A stretch of DNA of 64,000 bases from Pseudoips prasinana (lineage: Eukaryota; Arthropoda; Insecta; Lepidoptera; Nolidae): assembly GCA_951640165.1 (NCBI GenBank), contig OX621253.1, positions 32,991,969-33,055,968 on the forward strand, read 5' to 3'. The notes below the pieces were generated by a model. That model was not told the DNA's origin. It saw only the letters and a program-made list of their open reading frames with translations, and searched no databases. The translations under genes and the position numbers were made by a program. Positions 8,993-20,251 of the stretch are shown here, in pieces (within the stretch, counting starts at the first letter, position 1; every line of letters begins with the position of its first letter).

Positions 8993-9528
8993 TTAGTATT
9001 CGAGGGTATACGTTCTATCGTTAAGCTACGCATGGTAAACACCGTTAGATCAAATTTACAAGTTCCCTTCCTAACATCTTTAGGAAGGAAATAATGTGCG
9101 ATCTATCGTCTTTATTATCCGACATATATTTATACCATGGAAGTTTATTTTTCTTTGTTTTTATTATGTGTCGTTAGCAAGAATCACACGCTTGGCATGA
9201 GTTTAGACCACAAAGTTCAACATAAACTATTAATTCATGAGTTTCAATTGCTTACATAGTAAAGTTCACGTGGGAGATTTCTGGTAAAGTTCAAGGTTTA
9301 CTAAGGGCTACCTACTCTAACAACAAAGACATTATGTATTCAACACATATACATTCAAATATTTCTAAGAGTTTGTGAGTGTATATTAAAAACTATAGTT
9401 GTTTTGAAAATCGACGATTTTTTTCTGTTTAAATCTGATATGTTGGTCCGTAATTCGATCTAAATTTCAAGTAAATCGGTGTAGAATTTCTGATAATAAT
9501 CCAAACAATTGAAGTTTGGTTACCAAGG

Positions 9529-9663
9529 TAGCCAGCATATCCAGTTACCCCAATCTGTCAAATTTCTTTAATAGATTTTCAACGTTATCACATAAGCATA
9601 AGATTCACTTTCAATTGGGAAAAATTGACAGATTGCGGTAGCTTGATGTGCTGGCGTCTGTAC
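9529..9663. mobile_element. MITE-1 copy
   Basis: Short inverted-repeat element with CCAATCTGTCAAATTTCTTT at one end and GCTTGATGTGCTGGCGTCTG at the other. No coding capacity. The left terminus is degraded. Confidence 0.7.
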
Positions 9664-9784
9664 TTAGTACGAATAACGTATAAAAATGCAAATATTATTG
9701 CTTCTACTTTCTACCATATTAACATAATAATTAATCAAAAAATTTTGTTTAATTATACGATTTATTATTATTTATTTATTTATT

Positions 9785-10060
9785 TTAGGGTTCCGGATCC
9801 AAAGGGTAAAACGGGACCCTATTACTAAGACTTCGCTGTCTGTCTGTCCATCTGTCACCAGGCTGTATCTCATGAACCGTGATATTTAGACAGTTTAAAT
9901 TTTCACAGATGATGTATTTCTGTTGCCGCTTTAACAATAAATACTAAAAAAATAATAAATAGGGCTCCCATACAACAAACGTGAATTTTTTACTCATTTT
10001 ATATATAATGGTACGGAAACTTTCGTGCGAGAGCCCGACTCGCACTTGGCCGGTTTTATT
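9785..10060 (+). mobile_element. REP-1 element, short subtype
   Basis: Begins AGGGTTCCGGATCC and ends CCCGACTCGCACTTGGCCGG, the same ends as the 590-bp copies at 17573 and 45026 but with a different interior. It includes a TGTCTGTCTGTCC run. Confidence 0.65.
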
Positions 10061-10090
10061 TTAGTCGACGATTGACTCAACTTATTTAAC

Positions 10091-10372
10091 TCACAAGATT
10101 GAAGAACGAAGGATCTACGCATGGTGATAGGCACAATTACCGGACACTACACACAAAACAAGCACCTCTTCAAGATTGGCGTCACAGACAGCCCCCTGTG
10201 CAGAGGGTGCATTGAAAATGAAGAAACACCAGCACACGTACTGCTACACTGCAAGAGTGTTGCTTACCAACGGGCAAAGTTCCTGAATGATCCGAAGACA
10301 CTGCAGGAGGCCCTCAAGCCATGCTTTCGTGGTCTCCTGGACTTCTGGATGGAACTAAAATGGTTCGAGTAG
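10091..10372 (+). pseudogene. Non-LTR retrotransposon ORF2 C-terminal fragment
   Basis: About 90 codons are open to a stop at 10370-10372. The translation contains GTITGHYTQNKHLFKIGV followed by a C-x2-C-x8-H-x4-C cluster (CRGCIENEETPAHVLLHC). This order, a TGH motif then a zinc-knuckle-like cluster, is typical of the region after RNase H or reverse transcriptase in Jockey/R1/I-type LINE ORF2 proteins. The upstream frame is closed by a stop just before this piece, so it is a truncated remnant. Confidence 0.7.
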
Positions 10373-11390
10373 CCAAACAAGTATCACGCACAATGGCTCA
10401 ATTAGGAGGCTAAGTGCGGAAACCTATCGCCCAACTAACTAAAAGAACGAGTTGATAAACTTACTTGTCCGATAAGCAAATAAGAGGTCCTACCCTTGCT
10501 TGACACACATATGTGCTCACGTTCATACCCAAAACATTATCTGAAAGACAATACATAATTCATTATAAGATAGAGTAAAGGTGACTCCATTTATCCCTTT
10601 TATCTTACATGAAATTTGGGTATTAAGCCTACCTGTATAGATTCCCTCAGACATATTCTCCATGGACCTAGACTCTGCATAATTTACGTACAAAATGCTA
10701 CAGTACTTATCAGCTCATCATTCAGTAGAAAGATAAGGTGGACCCTTCGGTTTAAGATTTTAGGGTTGTCACATATGCTACGTGCCTTTTTTGATATCGA
10801 GAAAAGGGTTCCGCCCCATATTTTCTCATACAAAATTTCAATAAAAATATGGGCTTGCAATGCTGCGTACATCAGTATATTCTGCAAAATGCTCTACTAT
10901 ACTCAATGTTGCCACAATTTATTGCTACCCAGGGGTTACGTGTAGGGTACTAGAGCTAAAATATACCAAAATGGCAGCATTGAATAGAAGTAGCCATAAT
11001 AAATTAATATCAAGGTCATAGAATACGGGAAAATGATTGGAACTCCAGTAAGGATTAAAAAATAATCATAAAATTGACTTGGAAAATTATTATTGTATTT
11101 TTGCCAAATAAAATAAAATAGAAAATTCTTGACTATAAACATAACTAACAATCTTCTCCGCGCCATTAACGTCACAGAAGCTTGAAAGGCGAGAAGACAC
11201 GCTTCGATACCCAAGAGAGCTCATACATCTCGGGATTTTACGTTTCTCTAGAAATGGATATTTGGTGTAAAGTTTTAAAATTTTAAACAAGCTACAAAAA
11301 TTAGGGATTCAAATAAAAAGGGACTCTATTCGCAGTACTTTTTAAATGGTTTCATCGAATTGGCATGATTATCAGGTCCAAAGAAAATCG
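10373..11390. other. No gene seen
   Basis: About 1 kb of AT-rich DNA. Overlapping open frames on both strands around 10616-10945 have no recognisable motifs and look like chance. Confidence 0.4.
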
Positions 11391-11397
11391 TATCGCT

Positions 11398-11665
11398 TTA
11401 CATCATCATCATCATCATATCAGCCGAAAGAAAGCCACTGCTTGGCAAAGGCCTCCCTCAAGGATATCCACAATAGCCGGTCCTGCGCTGCCCGCATCCA
11501 GCGGCTTCCCGCGACCCGCAAAATATCGTCGGTCCACCGTGTAGGCGGCCTGCCCACGCTGCGTCTTCCGGTTTGTGGTCGCCACTCGAGAACCTTTCTG
11601 CCCTCAGTTCTACGAGCTATGTGCTCTGCCCACTGCCACTTCGCACTTCACTTTTCGTATCATTC
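11398..11665 (-). pseudogene. LINE-B 3' end with ORF2 C-terminus
   Basis: The minus strand translates without interruption as a LINE ORF2 tail: KWQWAEHIARRTEGRKVLEW, then a GRRSVGRPPTRWTDD-type stretch, ending KQWLSFG and a stop, followed by a (GAT)n tail seen here as CATCATCATCATCATCAT. The GRPPxRWxDD signature is common in endonuclease-encoding non-LTR retrotransposons of insects. The 5' portion is absent. Confidence 0.8.
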
Positions 11666-11690
11666 TTGAATAATAATTGCTTGCTTAATA

Positions 11691-11783
11691 AAACGCAGTA
11701 AAGAACACTACCGCGCAATTTATAAACGACGTAAAGAACATGTCGTTCATAAATTGCGCGGTGTAGTGTTCTTTACTGCGTTT
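11691..11783. repeat. Hairpin, ~40-bp arms
   Basis: Arms 11691-11730 and 11742-11783 pair with a 2-bp indel and one mismatch around an 11-base loop. Part of the arm (CGTTTATAAATTACGCGG) recurs imperfectly just downstream. Confidence 0.8.
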
Positions 11784-11832
11784 ATAAATTACGCGGCAGA
11801 ATAGTAGTGCGCGGTAAAAAAGTTTGAGTGAT

Positions 11833-11985
11833 AGATAAGATAAGATAAGATAAGATAAATAGACTTTATTGTACACCATTTACAGAACACAATTTATGAT
11901 AAAGTTAAGTATATTAAAAAAAGGTACAATTGGCGGTCTTATCGCTTACAGCGATCTCTTCCAGACAACCTTCATAGACAACCCT
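11833..11985 (-). mobile_element. LINE-D 3' end
   Basis: On the minus strand it ends with an AATAAA signal (GTACAATAAAGTCTATTT) followed by a (TTATC)n tail, visible here as GATAAGATAAGATAAGATAA. It shares GTACAATTGG, GGCCTT/GGTCTT and GATCTCTTCCAG blocks with 59265-59367. Confidence 0.65.
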
Positions 11986-12174
11986 TAATACAGGTAATAT
12001 GGATGAAATTTTCATTAATTATTATCATTATATTATTATTATATTAATATATAGATCGATTAAAATCTTGTACAATTTCAATAAAAGCTAAGCTAATTAT
12101 AATGATATCCTCCGGCCGAATTTTGGCAATGGTCATGATCTAATAGGACGGCTAACTGATAGGACTGGAAATAG

Positions 12175-12325
12175 GTCAGATCTGGAAATAGGACAGGCTT
12201 TACGCAATCTCCGAGGCACAAGGCGTTACACTTGTAGACTCCGGGTTGATACGGAGAAATTATCTCAAATGAAAAATTCCAATAACACTTTTTAGCCCAA
12301 CCCAAGATTGGAACCCAAATATACA
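12175..12325 (-). mobile_element. SINE-3 fragment
   Basis: Minus-strand fragment with the inverted B-box-like segment and the GGAGAAATTATCTCA-type block shared with other SINE-3 copies. Confidence 0.55.
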
Positions 12326-12562
12326 AAAAACATGTAGCCAAATTTAAACTTCTTTTATTACAAAGGTGTAAGTAAAGTAAGTGATCGTTAAACAAATAAT
12401 ACACTACTATAATAGTTTAGCCAGCTTTTAATTTATACGGTTATTTTAAACTCTTCCATATTATGTGCATAACTAGATTTTATAATTGCTGTAATATGTA
12501 ACTAACAACACAAATCAGACATGCAGACGGGATGGTAGATGATCAACCATAGTATAATAGTA

Positions 12563-12925
12563 GCTTGGTCTAGCGGTAGCGTGTTCAACCGCAGATAATT
12601 AGGTCCTGGGTTCAAATCCCTGGTCGGGCCAAAAAGTGATTTTGGGATTTTTCCGTATAAAGAAATTTCTCAGTGTCAGCCCGAAGTCTGCAAGTTATTG
12701 TTATTACACCCCCGTGCTCGGAGAGCACGTAAAGCCGTCGGTCTTGTACCTGACCTCTTTCCGGTCGTGTCGCTAGTCGTCCCATCGGATCATGAGAGTG
12801 ATGTAATAGAAAGTGCCCCTGTGTTTGCGCACACACTTGTGCACAATAATATGTCCTGCGCAATTGACTAGTCTCCATTGAGACTGGCCGCCGTGGCCGA
12901 AATTCGGTCGGGAGGACATCAATCA
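12563..12925 (+). mobile_element. SINE-3, most complete copy
   Basis: tRNA-derived SINE of about 360 bp. A-box-like TGGTCTAGCGGTAGC at about 12566 and B box GGGTTCAAATCCC at about 12609 form a pol III internal promoter. The body includes TCAGTGTCAGCCCGAAGTCT, CTCGGAGAGCACGTAAAGCC and CCTGTGTTTGCGCACACACT, ending GGCCGAAATTCGGTCGGGAG. Seven or more partial copies lie in the window. It is not a functional tRNA gene, because the acceptor arms do not pair. Confidence 0.8.
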
Positions 12926-12978
12926 TCATTAGTATAGTAGTTACCGTAAATAATAGTCACATCTTATAAAGTTTTAGT

Positions 12979-13019
12979 TTTGGCAATTTTAACACTACGG
13001 TGTGTTAAAATTGCCCAAA
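12979..13019. repeat. Hairpin, 17-bp arms
   Basis: TTTGGCAATTTTAACAC pairs with 13002-13019 with a single-base indel around a 6-base loop. Confidence 0.75.
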
Positions 13020-13169
13020 GTACCCAGTAGGCCTCTGACATTTCTTAAGTATTGTTGTCCAAGTACTACAACTACAATCGGAACTGACATCTTAATGTGC
13101 ACTATGAAGCACCCAAGAAATTAAACCTTTCTGTCAGTCGCCCATCTATAGACTGACCGCTCGGCTAAG

Positions 13170-13302
13170 TACATCCAGCTAACCCAATCTGTCAGAATTC
13201 TTGTATAGATTTTCTACTTTATCACAAAAGTATAAGGTTCACTTTCAATTGGGGTAATTTGACAGATTGGGGTAGCTTGATGTGCTGGCGTCTGTACCTA
13301 AT
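13170..13302. mobile_element. MITE-1 copy
   Basis: Ends in GATGTGCTGGCGTCTGTACC; the interior CACTTTCAATTGGGGTAATT and the inverted CCAATCTGTCAGAATTC block match the other copies. Confidence 0.75.
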
Positions 13303-13644
13303 CGCACCGATAACTGAGGCATCGGTGTGACCGACTTTGAGTGCCTAACCTTTTCTTTAATGTATTTTTCTGCAATGAAGATTATTCTTATTCCTTATTC
13401 TTATGAATAAATTTACTATTCTTAGAACATAAAATTGGCGTAATTATTGATAATCATCGTGGTGAGGCAACCCTATGAACGCATTCACTATGAAGGTTCG
13501 TATTATCGATTCGGTAACAGATGTGACCGTCCAATATCATCTGTCCAACCTGACGGAATTAAAGATATTTTCTAAAAGATATATCTTTTATCATATTTCA
13601 ATAGAAATATTCTAGGAAAGATACACGTTCTCCGACACGCAGTT

Positions 13645-13760
13645 TCGAACGTGCATATGAATGTGACATGACTCTGATAGCGGTAAAAATATATGTTACT
13701 AGGTATTAACCTACTTATACAATTAATGAAGTACTTACTTAAAAATTATAATTCTATAAA
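13645..13760 (+). repeat. Diverged unit of the 122-bp satellite
   Basis: TTTCGAACGTGCATATGAAT, then GACTCTGATAGCGGTAAAAA and TACTTACTTAAAAATTATAA, match the satellite at 14011-14440 at lower identity. A SINE-2 lies between. Confidence 0.6.
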
Positions 13761-13800
13761 ATAATCATATGAACCGAAAAATTAAGACCTTTTTTATCCT

Positions 13801-14010
13801 GGGACATTATTCACACACTGATCTGATCCTAAACTAAGCAGAGCTTGTACTATAGAAACAAGATAACTGATACTAAAGGTACTACATATACTACTTTTCT
13901 TTTATAAATACATTTTATATGGATAATTACACCCAGACTCAGGACAAACAGACATGTTCATGCACACAAATATCTATCCTGGGTGGGAATCGAACCAACG
14001 ACCTTATTAG
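13801..14010 (-). mobile_element. SINE-2 copy
   Basis: Reverse copy with the inverted B box (GTGGGAATCGAACC near 13983) and TGATCCTAAACTAAGCAGAG. It ends exactly where the satellite resumes. Confidence 0.7.
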
Positions 14011-14440
14011 GGTCGATTGTTGTTCGAGCGTGCGTTTAAATTTGACAGGATTCTGATTACGGCAAAAAGTATATGTTAGTAGGTATAGTTACTTATACAC
14101 TTAATTCGAACTTACGTAAAAAATATAATTAAGGTCGATTGTTGTTCGAACGTGCGTTTAAATTTGACAGGATTCTGATAACGGTAAAAAATATATGTTA
14201 GTAGGTAGCTATAGCTACTTATACACTTATATATCCTGTCAAAATTTGCTACTTATTCACTTAAATTCGAACTTCCTTAAAAATTATAATTAAGGTCAAT
14301 TGTTGTTCGAACGTGCATTTAAATTTGACAGGATTCTGAGAACGGTAAAAATAATTGTTAGTAGGTATAGCTACTTATACACTTAAATTCGAACTTACTT
14401 AAAAATTAGAATTAAGGTCGATTGTTAACTTAAATATTTA
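14011..14440 (+). repeat. Tandem satellite, 122-bp unit
   Basis: Units start with GGTCGATTGTTGTTCGA at 14011, 14133 and 14294, with a partial unit at 14416. The first and third are 122 bp; the second is 161 bp because it carries an extra piece that partly repeats TTTGACAGGAT in inverted form. Confidence 0.85.
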
Positions 14441-14990
14441 CTTAACCGATATAAGTATTGGTAATCATTTTAAATTTGGTTTTAGTTTATGACATGCTAT
14501 TAGAGAATATTTTTCATTATCGAGAGATGAGTTAGAATAATTTTATTGGAAATCAATATAGATTGACTAGATTCAAGTGAGTTCTAGGGTATTGGTCCTT
14601 CCATTTAAATATGAATTTACGCGTGGCAATATAACACTGAAAATAAAAATATATTTAGTTGTTTATGGCTACCGGTCACCCATCTTTAGACTAATTTCAC
14701 GTACTTACGAATACATTATTGTTTACTGTTGCACTTAATGTTTACTGACGTGAGCTCACCTCAGTACGATGAATAATCCCTGGATTTTAATGAGCAACTA
14801 CTAACTAGGTCACAAACCACAAGCACATAACCCTAAGCAATTTAATCCATCCGTTTAACAATACTAATTTAATCCCACAATAAAATGTTCCCGCCATACG
14901 AAATGGTGTGTTTTATCATGAAAGTTGAATAAAATCGGTGAGGGTTGTGGCACGAATAATGGGCCCTATTGTCCGTGGTTAATTAGCGAG
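14441..14990. other. No gene seen
   Basis: Non-repetitive as far as I can tell; no supported frame. Together with the next interval it is one of the few stretches without recognisable transposon sequence. Confidence 0.4.
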
Positions 14991-14999
14991 TGGGCCGAT

Positions 15000-15118
15000 A
15001 CGCCGCGGAGGGTTAACGGGCATAAAAGACCTGATAGTTTGTGGTCAAAGTGTTGAGTTTGGTGACTTTGTGGCAGAAGCGTTCAGTTACGTACCACTGA
15101 ATTTATATTATGTTCAGG
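15000..15118 (+). promoter_or_regulatory. Candidate core promoter and short first exon
   Basis: A TATA-like CATAAAAGA at 15021-15029 follows a locally GC-rich stretch (ACGCCGCGGAGGGTTAACGG). About 90 bases downstream is ATGTTCAG followed by GTAGTT, which could be a start codon with an early splice donor, a layout seen in some insect cuticle and secreted-protein genes. No downstream exon is visible and a SINE-3 begins about 20 bp later. Speculative. Confidence 0.25.
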
Positions 15119-15138
15119 TAGTTTGCAAAAATAATAAT

Positions 15139-15490
15139 GTCCTCCTGATTGATATCGGCCATGGCGGCCAGTCTCAGTGGAGACTAGTCATCTGTGCGGG
15201 ACATATTATAGTGCACAAGTGTGTGCGCAAACACAGGGGTACTTTCTATTCTATCACTCTCATGATCCGATGAGACGACAAGTGACACGACCGGAGACAG
15301 AACAGGTATCGGACAGCTTTAAGTGCTCTCCGAGGCACGACGTGTGATACAGCTAACTCTCAGACTTCGAGCTGCTATTGAGAAATTTGCTTAACAGAAA
15401 ATTCCCAAAACCACTTTTTTACCTGACCTGGTATTTGAACTAACAGCCCAACATTATCTGCGGGAACACGTTACACTAGACTAACGAGGC
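15139..15490 (-). mobile_element. SINE-3, near-complete copy
   Basis: Reverse orientation: 3' end GATATCGGCCATGGCGGCC, body GTGTGTGCGCAAACACAGGG, then the inverted tRNA-like head with TATCTGCGGGAACACGTTAC near 15457. Confidence 0.8.
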
Positions 15491-15518
15491 GATACTTCAA
15501 CTATGTACTTCCTTTGCA

Positions 15519-15640
15519 ATACAAAGGCCGGCAACGCACCCGCGACACCTCTGGTGTTGAGAGTGTCCATGAGCGGCGGTGATCACTTACAATCAGGTAA
15601 CCCACACTAGCTCGTTTGTCGCCCTCCGATATAAAAAAGT
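15519..15640. mobile_element. REP-2 fragment
   Basis: GGCCGGCAACGCACCCGCGA, GTGTCCATGAGCGGCGGTGA and CTCGTTTGTCGCCCTC blocks recur at 16568, 25540 and 54918. GC-rich for the region and ending in an A-rich stretch; probably a LINE or SINE 3' end of unknown class. Confidence 0.6.
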
Positions 15641-16180
15641 AATAAAGAAAATAACACAAATCAGCCAGAGACAAAGAAAGATTGATTAAAAATTGTATAT
15701 GTTTACATTTCTCAAACTACTACTACTAATTTGATTTGATAGTAAGTAAACTAACGGTTTCATAATATTTCCAATAGTAAGTGTCTACTTTGTGAATTAT
15801 TTTAACATGAGTGCAATAAAGGGTATTCTTCTTTCTATAGTAAAAGTTTTATAATCATTCTAAAAAATACAACTAAAGAAAACACTGAACTTTACTCATA
15901 TGAACTCATATGTATTATATACTGTCTACCGACTACTGGGATTAAAGAAAAACACGCTACGTGCGAAAGCAATTTTCTCCGCACAAATTGGAGTTCATTA
16001 AGAAAACTAAACTGAAGAAATCTGCAATTATTTTGCAGCAGTTTGAACTGTTCGAAGGCCAAAGAGAATGATAAGCGGGGCCCGGTTTGTCTTCAAAATA
16101 TATCTGACAATCATTACAGGTAATCAGAAACTGACACTTCCATCTTGGTAACTATTATGTGACTGAAACGCAATGAGGTT
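15641..16180. other. No gene seen
   Basis: AT-rich, no supported frame or repeat. Confidence 0.4.
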
Positions 16181-16189
16181 TCGAAGTTA

Positions 16190-16445
16190 CATCATCATTA
16201 TGATTACAGCCAAATAAATCCACTGCTGGATAAGCCTCTCTCAAGAATCGTCTTCGGGGATATGCCATAATCACCACGCTTGGCATGCGGGTTGGCGATC
16301 GCAGTAAGATGGTCATAGCACTCAGAAGGAAGCTGCTGCCCATCCTTTGGTAGATATTCCCTCGGGTCGACTTCTACGCCCCCCACGGGATGAGATGGGA
16401 TGATGATATTCTGATTCTGGTATTTGTCGCCGTCACCACTCATAA
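16190..16445 (-). mobile_element. SINE-T copy
   Basis: Full-length reverse copy from CATCATTATGATTACAGCC to CGCCGTCACCACT, with TATGCCATAATCACCACGCT, TTGGCGATCGCAGTAAGATG and CGGGATGAGATGGG. Open frames across it are chance. Confidence 0.8.
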
Positions 16446-16567
16446 ACAATAAAAAGAAGTCACAGAGCCATCGATACATTTTGGTAACTAGCGATAACAG
16501 GTAAGAATGGGAGCCGACCCCAACAGAAGTTGGAAAAAGGCAAGAAGAAGAAATTTGAACAGTAGTC

Positions 16568-16655
16568 ATTGAGCCTCTCTGGTGTTGCTAGTATCCATGG
16601 GCGGCAGTGATCACTTACCATCACATGCAGGTGATCCGTGGGCGCTTGCTTGTGA
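16568..16655. mobile_element. REP-2 fragment
   Basis: CTCTGGTGTTGCTAGTATCC and GGGCGGCAGTGATCACTTAC match the REP-2 consensus; truncated at both ends. Confidence 0.55.
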
Positions 16656-16679
16656 ATTTCACAAAATAGAAATAAATAT

Positions 16680-16857
16680 CATCATCATCATATCAGCTGA
16701 AAGACGTCAACTGCTGGACAAAGGCCTCCCCTAAGTATCTCCACAATAGCCGGTCCTGCTCTGCCCGTATCCAGCGGCTTCCCGCGACCCGCACAAGATC
16801 GTTGGGCCACCTTGTAGGGGGCCTGCCCACGCTGCGTCTTCCGGTTCATGGTCGAAA
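16680..16857 (-). pseudogene. LINE-B 3' end
   Basis: CATCATCATCATATCAGCTG tail, then the antisense ORF2 C-terminal sequence as at 11398. Truncated at about 16857, shorter than that copy. Confidence 0.75.
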
Positions 16858-17565
16858 TAAATATATCTCAGTAGAATTTAACAAGCACTGGCTAATATCA
16901 ACGGTTGCATTTACCGGCTTTTGAAACGCATGGGCAGTCTCAAAATGGGCCGTCAGTGTGTTTTTATTCGTAGATAACTTACGTTAAGAGCTATTCCAGG
17001 CTAATGTGTTTCCATCTCTAGAGTATTGTTTCTCGCCAGATTCAAAGACGAGGCCAGAATCAGAATTTCAGAAATCAATAGAAGGCCTATTACAAACTGC
17101 CAAAAATAAATGGGTACAACCTGAAACGAAAATACTAAAATGGTACATTTAATTACTGAAATAAATAATTACTGTTGAAACTTCTTATTACTAAATATTG
17201 AAATAAAATAAAATAGGACTATTTTGATGAACGCCTCGAAATGGTCCTTTGACGTGGATTTGATGTTTTAAGGAATGCCTAAGATTAAAAAATCATCAAA
17301 ATCTATTGGCAAAAATCAGAGAATTCGCGTAACATACATACATAAAAGAATATTCAGCAGAATTAATACCCTCGTACTTTAGAAGTTTACTGTAAAAATA
17401 AAACAGTATAAACCTTGCTTTTGTTGGTTTTAGTTGTTATTATAGAATACCTAGTCTATCTTTCTGTATAGTGACACAGATGTTACCGATTCATTAAGTT
17501 TATTTCGATTACATAAATCTTACTGAGAAGCCTACCAAGTGGCAAGAACAGATGGCTCCCAAGCA
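16858..17565. other. No gene seen
   Basis: AT-rich, without supported frame or recognised repeat. Confidence 0.4.
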
Positions 17566-17572
17566 GTATTTT

Positions 17573-18171
17573 TTAGGGTTCCGTAGCCAAATGGCAAAAA
17601 ACGGAACTCTTATAGATTCGTTATGTCTGTCTGTCTGTCCGTCCGTATGTCACAGCCACTTTTTTCCAAAACTATAAGAGCTGTACTGCTGAAACTTGGT
17701 AAGTAGATGTATTCTGTGAACCGCATTACGATTTTTAGACAAAAATAGAAAAAGAGTAATTATTTTGGGGGGTCGCCACTTAGAACTGATAACAAAAAAA
17801 ATTTTTTTCATCGCACCCATACTTGTGGGATGTCTGTGGATAGGTCTTCAAAAATGATATTGAGGTTCCTAATATCATTTTTTTCTTAACTGAATACTTT
17901 GCGCGAGAGACACTTCCAAAGTGGTAAAATGAGTGTCCCCCCCCCCCCCCCTCTCACTTCTAAAATAAGAGAATGATAAAACTAAAAAGAATATATGATG
18001 TACATTACCATAGAAACTAACAACGAAAATTGGTTTGAACGAGATCTAGCAAGTAGTTTTTTTTCAATACGTCATAAACCGCAATTTGCTTTCATTTAAT
18101 CAACTGAAATACTTGCTGCCAAGGAACCCTTCAGTTGCTAGTCCGACTCGCACTTGGCCGGTTTTTTTTTT
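17573..18171 (+). mobile_element. REP-1 element, long subtype
   Basis: About 600 bp. It starts with a stem-loop (AGGGTTCCGT ... ACGGAACCCT within 40 bases), has TGTCTGTCTGTCCGTCCGTA near the start and ends TCCGACTCGCACTTGGCCGG plus a T run. A run of 15 C lies at 17937-17951. The copy at 45026 is similar throughout. No frame. A non-autonomous element of unknown class; I considered Helitron but the 3' end lacks CTRR. Confidence 0.75.
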
Positions 18172-19198
18172 AATTTATGTCACACTCGCCTGACAGTACT
18201 ACGTTTCAGGGCTACTATTAAGTGAAAGATCATATTTCCATTGGAAGACAAGGATCGTACTAACTGACGTGCAGTTTCCACTGTCCATAGCCAGTGAAAA
18301 CTGTGTGAAAACGGGCGGAAAAAATAACAACAAAACTCCAGCCTCCTTTTTATTGCAAAGTTATTTTTTTGTTTAAAAGTAGATAGACACTACGACTGTT
18401 TTTGTATTTATTTTTTCTAATGTAGACAAATTAAACAATGTGTTGCTCTGTGAAACCAAGATTTATTTTTCTATAGAACAGAGAAACGATATTTAATGTG
18501 TATTTTTCGCAATCAAATTAAAATATTTTGACGACTCAAAATGACAGCCATTAAGTCAAAAATCATAAAGCTGTTTTTTCTTCTATAGCTGGCCAAGTCA
18601 ACTCACCATAAAGGAATACAATACAATGTTGTAGGTATTTCTTCTTTTTATTGCAAGGTTATTTTTGTTTTAAAGTAGTTATTATCAAAAACATATTTAT
18701 AGAAAAATGTTTCTTATAGGTTTCCCACTGGTAGTTACTAGCTATTTATAATACATGCTAATTGATTGGATTAAAACGACTGCGACTGCAACTCAAGCGT
18801 TTACTTTTAATCAATCGACAAAGCAAGGACTTTGCTTTGGTAATAACGTGGAGCTCAAGCCACTTCCGTACCTATAGAAATTTGCTTGTGGCTCTAAAAC
18901 CGTTCCAAATGCCTTTATAGAACTATCGATTGTATGGAACCGTAATTTGAAAGAAAGAAAGAAAATATCATTTATTCATTACCAGGACGGACATAACAAC
19001 GAAATTATACAATTTCAACTTGAAATATTTGCTAAGAGATCTACATTAGAGGTACTTAATTGCTTTGTAGAGTTTGTAAATAGCTTTACTAAGATATCAA
19101 TCAAATCAAAAACTGAGCTAAAGATGTGTGCAGACTTGCTATATTTAGTATTTGTATCTACCGATTTGTTTTATATTCATCTTATGTATATTTTTAAT
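18172..19198. other. No gene seen
   Basis: About 1 kb AT-rich. The frame from 18947 has no recognisable domain and runs into a LINE-B fragment, so I treat it as chance. Confidence 0.4.
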
Positions 19199-19199
19199 A

Positions 19200-19266
19200 T
19201 GATGGTCCGTTCTTACCACCCTAGAACCTTTCTGCCCCAGTGGCCATCGGTTCTACAAGCTATGGT
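19200..19266 (-). mobile_element. LINE-B fragment
   Basis: AGAACCTTTCTGCCCCAGTG and ATCGGTTCTACAAGCTATG match the antisense ORF2 segment of LINE-B. Short internal piece. Confidence 0.6.
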
Positions 19267-20105
19267 TTATTAATTTGTTAATGTAGTGGTCCCAAATGTT
19301 AGTAAGATTGCTACACTTTATGTCATCTATATTGCAGACCTAAAAAATATGGGTAAAAAAATAAGAGATGTAGAAAATTGTATTCAACAAGTTACCAAAC
19401 ATGCGATTTCGATGTAACTATCGAACACTGTGAACTGGCAAAACACGATGTAGTAGTGTGGACCAGTCGTAAACTCGTTGATAATAAAGTAGCTAGGGCC
19501 TGAAGCTGAACTGGCACTTCAAGTAAGGTAATAAAACCACACAATTGACAAATTACTTTCAACCAAATTGAAAGAACATAAGATTTGAATTGGTTCTCTT
19601 ACTTAGTTGTTTTTATTTGCCTCTTCCAATTGGTAGTTCAATTAGTAACGGTTTCTGTTAAGACGATTAGTTCCAAAGTGCTACAACGTTTAAGCGATTT
19701 TCGTTCATTATTGTTTAGAAAATGAAGAATTAATTTACCTCACCATTGCCAGATTATTTATATCGCTACCGGGCTGTAGCTATCGACCAGGTCAAGATAC
19801 AAACGATTAGTCTATAGATAGTTGCCTGCCGAAATATATTAATTTCTAAGCCTCAACTTGCTACCAGAGGAACGTTAAGCTGGCTATCTTAGCTAGTCAT
19901 TAGACATGTTTTTATGGTGGTCAAAATCGCCCGCATTTGTGGGTGGATGCTCCTGTACCTAACCCTATACAACCTGGGTACCGTTTAACAGTAGCACCAA
20001 TTAGAGGATTGCATTTTACTGCTACTGACTAGTTAAGGTGGTAATGTAAAAAACCAATAACACATCTGCGGTTCTGTTGGTGGCAATGCTTGCTTGTCGA
20101 CATTC
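19267..20105. other. No gene seen
   Basis: No supported frame or repeat. Confidence 0.4.
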
Positions 20106-20109
20106 TAGT

Positions 20110-20250
20110 ACGGACGCCAGCACATCCAGCTACCCCAATCTGTCAAATTTCTTTTATAAATTTTCAACTTTATCACTAAAGCATAATGTTCACTTTCAAT
20201 TGGGGAAATTTGACTGATTGGGGTAGCTTGATGCGCTGGCGTCTGTACCA
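20110..20250. mobile_element. MITE-1, complete copy
   Basis: 141 bp bounded by inverted ends GTACGGACGCCAGCACATC and GCGCTGGCGTCTGTACC; the terminal inverted repeats extend about 40 bp through CCCCAATCTGTCAAATT. No frame. Confidence 0.85.
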
Positions 20251-20251
20251 T

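Noticed and set aside
12563..12635. Possible genuine tRNA gene at the SINE-3 head
   Set aside because: Same reason: repeated family, no paired acceptor arm, long conserved SINE body after it.
13645..14440. CRISPR-like array
   Set aside because: Units are contiguous 122-bp repeats without unique spacers, and the DNA is clearly from an animal genome.
17573..18171. REP-1 as a Helitron
   Set aside because: There is a 3' GAGTCCGACTC hairpin-like motif, but the end reads CTTGGCCGG rather than CTRR, and the insertion between A and T cannot be shown.
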